64,000 nt of DNA from Amoebophrya sp. A120. Taxonomy: Eukaryota > Sar > Dinophyceae > Syndiniales > Amoebophryaceae. Location: contig CAJINV010000015.1 in assembly GCA_905178155.1 (NCBI GenBank), forward strand, positions 124,001-188,000. The letters are read 5' to 3'. The position numbers and the translations under genes were made by a program. The notes under the pieces were generated by a model. The model saw only the letters and a list, made by a program, of their open reading frames with translations. It was not told the origin of the DNA and searched no databases. This document shows, one piece after another, positions 59,456 to 64,000 of the stretch. Numbering within the stretch: position 1 is the first letter of the stretch; every line of letters begins with the position of its first letter.

Positions 59456-62400
59456 CTACTTCTTCCGATGACCGGCAAAGAACCGTAAATACCGTCCGAC
59501 AGTCGATACGAGGTCGCAATGCAAATACAATAAAACCGAAACCCCGGTCGTGATGGTAGGTTGTGATGCAATCGTTTTTTCGTTCCATAGCTGTGCTGGG
59601 TCTTTCACCTTTCTGGATCCCTGACGGTCCTGGCTCGTGCCAGCGTTAAGCTTCTCGACGACGCTATGCACGACAAAAACTGTAGTTTCGGCTTCGCTAC
59701 AATTCCTGACTCGTATTTCACAATTAGCATGCAAAAATACACATCAATCGCAACTTCGTATCTTGCTTGGAATTCATGCAGTGAGGAACGCCACTATTTC
59801 AATACGATGTAGCCGTCGTTTATCATTTGCGAAGCTGCGCACTATCATGTGCAAGTATTCCAAGCAAACTTTTATTGCAATAGAGCATTCTGAAGCTGTA
59901 GCTGCCGTTGCGAATGTTCACAGTGAAACTACAGTTTTTCCCCGGTGATAGATTTTCTGCATGAAGCGCTCGTGGCGCAACAGGAAGTGGCGTTTCTCGT
60001 ACGGCTTCAGTGCCTGCACCTGGTATTCTCGGTAGGCCAGAGCGGCGTCGGTCTTGTGCTGCTCGAGGTTCTTTTTTCGCGACGACGAGTCTGGTTTATT
60101 GAATAGAGAAAATTTTTCGAAGAAGTGTTGGAATCATCATGCCAAACGTCGAGTCATCCAGGCGGGGAAATCGAAAAAGTCCAAGAGTCATCAATACATA
60201 GTGAACGTCGATAGTAGTAGAAGTCAATGTATGAAGTCAGGAGAAGTTCTTGTGTCTCTCTTCGCAAATTTCAGAAATTATACCCGCTTTAATTCTCGAA
60301 CTACCGGAACCGCGACGCCCAGCGCGATCATGATGTCCCTGGGCTCCTTGATGTTGTTCACCTGAAACAGTATTTATTACAGTGGACGATTAGAGTTCTT
60401 CCGTGTGTTCGGTACTTACTTCGTCTGGATAGATGAGATCTCTCATGTTCTGCCCCCCCACCAGTTCGTATCGCTGGACGCGCACGGTCGGTTCGTATTG
60501 CACGGAATTATATTTTGAGGGTTCTAGAAGCACATGAAAGCCAAAGCAAGCGTTGCTTCAAACAACCAAAAACCACGTAATTTTCTTTACCCTGAGCGGA
60601 CGGCTCTTGCGAGGCCCCTCCGTCGCGCCCTGTGTCATCTCTATGCGTCGCGTCCTCTTCGGAACCTGATAAGGAACGAAATGAATTGAATCTGATTCAT
60701 ATTTATCAAATGTAAAAATGTCTGGGTCTGGAAGATTGCCAGGTTTGTCATGCATATTTTGAATGACCCATGATGTCTGTGATGCATGCCCTAGCATCAC
60801 AGATTTTTAGAGGACCTTGTGATGCCTCTACTGCATGACAAATGCCCTCTCCACGTAGCACAAACTGGAGTCCTTTTGCTGGTCATGCAATACAAATTTT
60901 TTTAGAATCCAGAAACAGCATTACAAGTTTAGAATCTTCCAGACCCAGACATTTTTACATTTGATAATATTTATGTGATTTTGAAGTAAATACACGACCA
61001 ACGGCATGTCATTTTTTGGCACACGTACAACAATCAAATGCGGTCATAAAAGTACAAGAAAGCGTGCAGGAGGTCATTTGTCATGCGTTTTCTTTCTACT
61101 AAACGCATGTCGATACATTGTAAATGAAACTTGAACATCAACATCAACACATCTACCTGCAGCGGTGTGCTCAAGTTGATCTCCCTTGAACACAGCAGCA
61201 GTCCCGCCCGTCATTCCAGGTTACTATGGATTGCAAAAAATAGCGACGATCTGGGTCTGAGAATCGGATGTAGAATTGTAGGTACTGCTTGCATTGGAAA
61301 ATCACTCATCATGCATGTGGCGAGGCAAGCGCAAGATCAAGAACGCCATGCTTTTGTCATGCCCGATACGAAGAAAAACAAAGATCTGTCATGGACTGGC
61401 ACGCGCAACACGTCGTTGTAATTGCGAGTTGTTGTTCATCGTGTTCCTCCGCACAACAATCTTCTCACTCTACGTGGCTGTCCGTGCAAGTTTTGCTGTG
61501 TAAATGTCATGATATTCCACACCTTCAGACTCAGATCGTCATATCTTATTTGCAGTCGATACTTGCGCTTGCTGGTCGATTTTGGTCAACGCTAGGTCCT
61601 GCCTAGTAAAAAAGGCAAAGCCGTTCCGCGCGGTTTCGAAAGCATTCAAACCTTCTTCCTGGTCAGCATGACAGATGGAGGGCGACGCCTCGCTTTCGTC
61701 GGCAGGACGCAGCGCGACGAGCTGAGGTTATGCGGTGGAAAAGAGCAAGCATAATAGGACAGATCTCTATGTAGACAAATTCACGTCCTTCTCGCTTTGA
61801 TTCTTAAATCGTTGTGCAAAAAGCATAAGCAGCATTTTATGTATCTCACGGGTAGCTGCAGCTTGGTCAGAAAAAAAGTTTCTTTTCGACTTTGTGTACG
61901 TTAAATCAACACTTTTGCATGACAATAAAGAAGCATCGCATATGCTAGCTTTTTTCTGTTCCATAGTTCGTGAAGGAGTTTCTGGCCCACTTCGTTTTGC
62001 CGAATGTTGTCTCGGTCGTAGTTTTCTGGCCCATTTTCGTAGATGTCCTTGATTCGTTTGGCCGCTCCATTCTCCGGCTGAAACAAAAAGTCTTGAAAAG
62101 CGGGCTCCCCGCTCCCGGAGTTTTCCGCCAGTCGCCCCGCTAACGTGACTGCCGCGGAAATTTTCTTCATACTGGGCGTCCTATTCTTCGGAAAACTGGA
62201 TGTGGCATAGGCAAAATCCAATTTCTGTTTCAAATTTGTCATGAGCAAATAAGTAGCTGCAAAAGCGACTTTCTACAAACTTATTTCTGTGTTGCACCTT
62301 CACCGCAAGCCAATTTGAATTCGCGTGCGGAGAGAGAATAAAAATGTATCTATTCTGGTATGCTTCTCGATGTTCGTCGTCCTAAATATGCATGAGATAG

Positions 62401-62718
62401 AAACCACTTTGTTATTTTTCTCGCTAAGCCAACAAGTAGTACGCTTAACTAGTAAAACGCTATGCCACATCCAGTATTTTCTGTAGGATATGCTAAACCT
62501 CCTGCGCCGACGTCTCGCAGCTCCCCGGCGACGCCAAAGTTCGGCTTTGCCAAGCTGTGCAACAGGTGGTTCGCAACAGCATTCTCGTGCTGCAGACCCA
62601 GGTTCAGGTTGGAAAACTGCGTCAAAAACTGGAACTCGATTTTCACCAAGTTCTGCTGCTGCCCCGTCGCCGAGCTGAACAGCATGGTGTTGTGAATCAA
62701 AGTATCGAAACAAAAAAG
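59456..62718 (-). CDS. Gene 6: multi-exon protein mixing canonical introns and introners (5' end not found)
   Basis: Nine exons (62718-62491, 62181-61966, 61728-61562, 61224-61157, 60665-60591, 60523-60420, 60361-60283, 60096-59951, 59664-59456) give 1,272 nt, 424 codons to a stop, starting after a TCTTTGCAG acceptor. Introners IE69, IE68, IE67 and IE65 and three GT-AG introns all preserve frame; the 60,097-60,282 junction is least certain. Sequence includes KIEFQFLTQFSNLNLGLQHE, KRIKDIYENGPENYDRD, VRVQRYELVGGQNMRDLIYP, KEPRDIMIALGVAVPVV and KPYEKRHFLLRHERFMQK. The conserved-looking, non-repetitive composition suggests a housekeeping-type protein, but I do not recognise the family. Confidence 0.65.
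59665..59950. mobile_element. Introner IE65, family G
   Basis: 286 bp, ends TATGCACGACAAAAACTGTA and inverse of TATCACCGGGGAAAAACTGT. Flanks diverged (GACGC/GATTT), but removing element plus 5 bp joins ...MQKIVEKLNAG... in frame. Confidence 0.78.
60097..60282. mobile_element. Possible introner in gene 6, ends weakly related
   Basis: 186 bp between TATTGAATAGAGAAAATTTT and the inverse of TATAATTTCTGAAATTTGCG; no clear duplication. Removing just the element keeps gene 6 in frame (...LKREPDSSS...). A GT-AG alternative (CGG|GTATAA to CCAG|ACTC) shifts frame. Confidence 0.4.
60362..60419 (-). other. 58-bp GT-AG intron in gene 6
   Basis: Donor GACGAA|GTAAGTACC, acceptor CTGTTTCAG|GTGAAC; phase 0. 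Textbook splice sites. Confidence 0.85.
60524..60590 (-). other. 67-bp GT-AG intron in gene 6
   Basis: Donor CTCAGG|GTAAAG, acceptor GTGCTTCTAG|AACCC; phase 1. Confidence 0.75.
60666..61156 (-). other. 491-bp GT-AG intron in gene 6 carrying an introner
   Basis: Donor GCTGCAG|GTAGATG, acceptor CGTTCCTTATCAG|GTTCC; phase 1. About 263 bp of it is introner IE66. Confidence 0.75.
60704..60966. mobile_element. Introner IE66, family A, inside a canonical intron
   Basis: 263 bp, intact family A cores, perfect duplication ATATT in AT-rich intron sequence. Shows the element also inserts where it creates no new intron. Confidence 0.9.
61225..61561. mobile_element. Introner IE67, family A variant
   Basis: 337 bp, ends TATGGATTGCAAAAAATAGC with core GACGATCTGGGTCTGA, and its inverse TCAGACTCAGATCGTC. 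Flanks GTTAC/CTTGC. Removal joins ...DQQAQAGMTGG... in frame. Confidence 0.78.
61729..61965. mobile_element. Introner IE68, family L (single copy)
   Basis: 237 bp, terminal repeat TATGCGGTGGAAAAGAGCAA against TATGGAACAGAAAAAAGCTA. Flanks GAGGT/GTTCG do not match, but removing element plus 5 bp joins ...KLLHEQLVALRP... in frame. Confidence 0.7.
62182..62490. mobile_element. Introner IE69, family K (single copy)
   Basis: 309 bp, terminal repeat sharing CTGGATGTGGCATAG in inverted orientation just inside TATT/TATC ends. Flanks CGTCC/TGCTA differ; removing element plus 5 bp joins ...VGAGGLAPSMKKI... in frame. Confidence 0.75.
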
Positions 62719-62828
62719 CTGCAAAGACCTCCCACGAAAGAAGGTCTCCGATCATGCGACAAGACAATTGAAGGGAAAGCAATGAGAAGATGCAAATCTT
62801 GCACGGATGGGCAAGCTTCAAGGAAAAT

Positions 62829-62877
62829 CTCGGAGAATCTCCTTGGCCCAAGGAGATTCTCCTGGACCCCCAGGAGA
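62829..62877. repeat. Palindromes GAGAATCTCCTTGG / CCAAGGAGATTCTC
   Basis: Two adjacent hairpins: GAGAATCTCCTTGG with CCAAGGAGATTCTC, and GGAGATTCTCCTGG with CCAGGAGAATCTCC. Confidence 0.85.
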
Positions 62878-63045
62878 ATCTCCTCCCTCCCCTCCTCCTC
62901 TCTCCTAATTTTCCATTTTTTTCTTCTTTCTTTTTTTTTCTTTTCTTTCTTTTTCCTTCATTTGCTTCCTTTTCCATCATTTGCTTCCTTTTCCTTCATT
63001 TCCTTCTATTTCCTTCACTTCCTCCCGCTGTCTCGCTCCCCTTCT
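62878..63045 (+). repeat. Pyrimidine-rich tract
   Basis: Almost only C and T on the plus strand, including repeats of TTTGCTTCCTTTTCCTTCAT; could form triplex structures. Nested between two palindrome groups. Confidence 0.8.
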
Positions 63046-63120
63046 CCCAAGGAGAATCTCCTTGGCAAGGAGATTCTCCCCGAACGTGGGAGAATCTCCT
63101 TGCCAAGGAGATTCTCATAG
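63046..63120. repeat. Second group of the same palindromes
   Basis: AAGGAGAATCTCCTTGGCAA and AGAATCTCCTTGCCAAGGAG-type hairpins repeated twice; same core as the group at 62,829. Confidence 0.85.
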
Positions 63121-64000
63121 CCCGCCAGAAAACCACAAAAGCAGAACTTATCGCCCTTGGACGCCCGGGCGCAGTGCAATGCCAGGGGCGCGGCGCCCTC
63201 TGCGGCCCAAGCCGCACCTTCAAGGGCGGGCGCACTGCCCTATGCGGCCCGACGCAGACGCAAGCTCAAGGGCGCAAGGCCCTACGAAGCCTTTCCCGGG
63301 CGCCCTGCTGACTATGGCGCCGCGCTCGAGGGCGGTTTGCCCCATGCAACCTCACATCAACATCAAGTGCGCTGCCCTATAAAGCCCGAAGAACGGCCGC
63401 AATTTCACGGCCATTTTGCGCGATGTGGCCGGTGCTGGGTCGCAACGAAAAGCAAGTCGTCCCTCGACCGCTTTACCGGCAACTCGCCTCTCAGCCGTTC
63501 GCACCACAGCGCATCAGAGGCAGATCACCCCGCACCCGCTCCGAAGCGACCTCAAAGGCAAACCACCCCCACGACCAACTAGAATCGACCTCAAACGAAA
63601 CACAAATCGCGCCAGGCAAGTCGCACAACAAAAGCTCAACCCCAACCAAGGGCCAGGCGCCCGGCAGCCGCTCAGGCGCTGCATGCTTGCGCGCAATTTG
63701 AAAGGGAGGCCACCCCTCAGCAACTCCAGCGTGATTGCAAGAGCAGCGCGCCCCGGGCTGTTCATCTGGCGCGATTTCAAGGGCGCCCCGCCAAATCGGG
63801 CCCTTTTTAACGGCCGGAACAGCAGGCCCTGCAACTTGCGGCGACCGGCACCCCAGCCACACACTGAGATGGTGACTCGGCAGCAAACCCGTGGACCCAC
63901 GACCCGGGGTAGCCCGAGTACAGCACTCCAAATGCCCACACCCAAGAAGCAAAAACGCGCCCCCGTGGAAAGAATTTTCGCCGGCCAGCCGCGAGCGAAC
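63121..64000. other. GC-rich low-complexity DNA; no gene supported
   Basis: Recurring GGGCGC, GCCCTATGCGGCCC and CAAGGGC blocks and stop-free stretches on both strands. Composition resembles the GC-rich inserts at 4,400-5,300 and 14,750-16,300. No domain or splice signal recognised. Confidence 0.4.

Noticed and set aside
10134-60966. Short frames containing peptides such as CKSVWVWK or SGSGRLQ repeated many times
   Set aside because: They are translations of the family A introner core GTCTGGGTCTGG running from exon into element; not conserved protein motifs.
1-64000. tRNA or rRNA genes, bacterial-type operons, riboswitches
   Set aside because: No recognisable tRNA T-loop plus acceptor context, rRNA segment or Shine-Dalgarno-led gene cluster was found by reading; a covariance-model scan would be needed to exclude small RNAs.

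Overview
The window looks like nuclear DNA of a eukaryote with introns, not of a prokaryote. All protein genes I can support lie on the minus strand. Their coding exons are cut by short mobile elements with terminal inverted repeats that behave as introns (introner elements). Many introner families, non-GT-AG boundaries and one-directional gene order fit what is known of syndinian dinoflagellates such as Amoebophrya. That assignment is an inference from architecture, not from a sequence search.

Layout. (1) 1-14506: the first 2,119 codons of a giant secreted or membrane-anchored protein gene (gene 1). It carries 12 introners and one canonical GT-AG intron, and its 3' end lies outside the window. 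One introner (IE6) has grown to 4.9 kb and holds GC-rich DNA plus about 185 copies of a 19-bp minisatellite. (2) 14507-18597: intergenic, with GC-rich cassettes bordered by a 39-bp repeat present three times. (3) 18598-45374: a tandem paralogue (gene 2) with 48 introners and 49 exons. Removing each element plus one copy of its 5-bp target duplication leaves 8,997 nt, exactly 2,999 codons. One introner (IE22) was hit by a 5.6-kb non-LTR retrotransposon with an endonuclease/reverse transcriptase ORF and an unusual second ORF downstream. (4) 45375-52574: gene-poor and repeat-rich, with a GC-rich cassette between direct repeats, G-run repeats and degenerate tandem repeats. (5) 52575-62718: a compact minus-strand series of smaller genes (genes 3, 4, 5 and 6, plus a doubtful exon pair), mixing small canonical introns (58-491 bp) with introners. 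(6) 62719-64000: palindromes, a pyrimidine tract and GC-rich low-complexity DNA.

The central biology is the introner swarm. I count 69 copies in at least 12 terminal-repeat families (called A-L here). They share TA-beginning ends (usually TATC/TATG...GATA/CATA), 5-bp target duplications and a recurrent internal motif GCATNACAARTT in both orientations. Copies of one family occur in opposite orientations within coding exons, so they must be removable from RNA either way round. Other mobile DNA (LINE, minisatellite, GC-rich inserts) accumulates inside introners.

Genes 1 and 2 share a module I call FLEHD/AWDY (a strand like IFLEHDS, then a strand like FKIEAWDY) and segments resembling the last helix of PH domains. 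I recognise no characterised family for the whole proteins. Family letters, IE numbers and gene numbers are my own labels.
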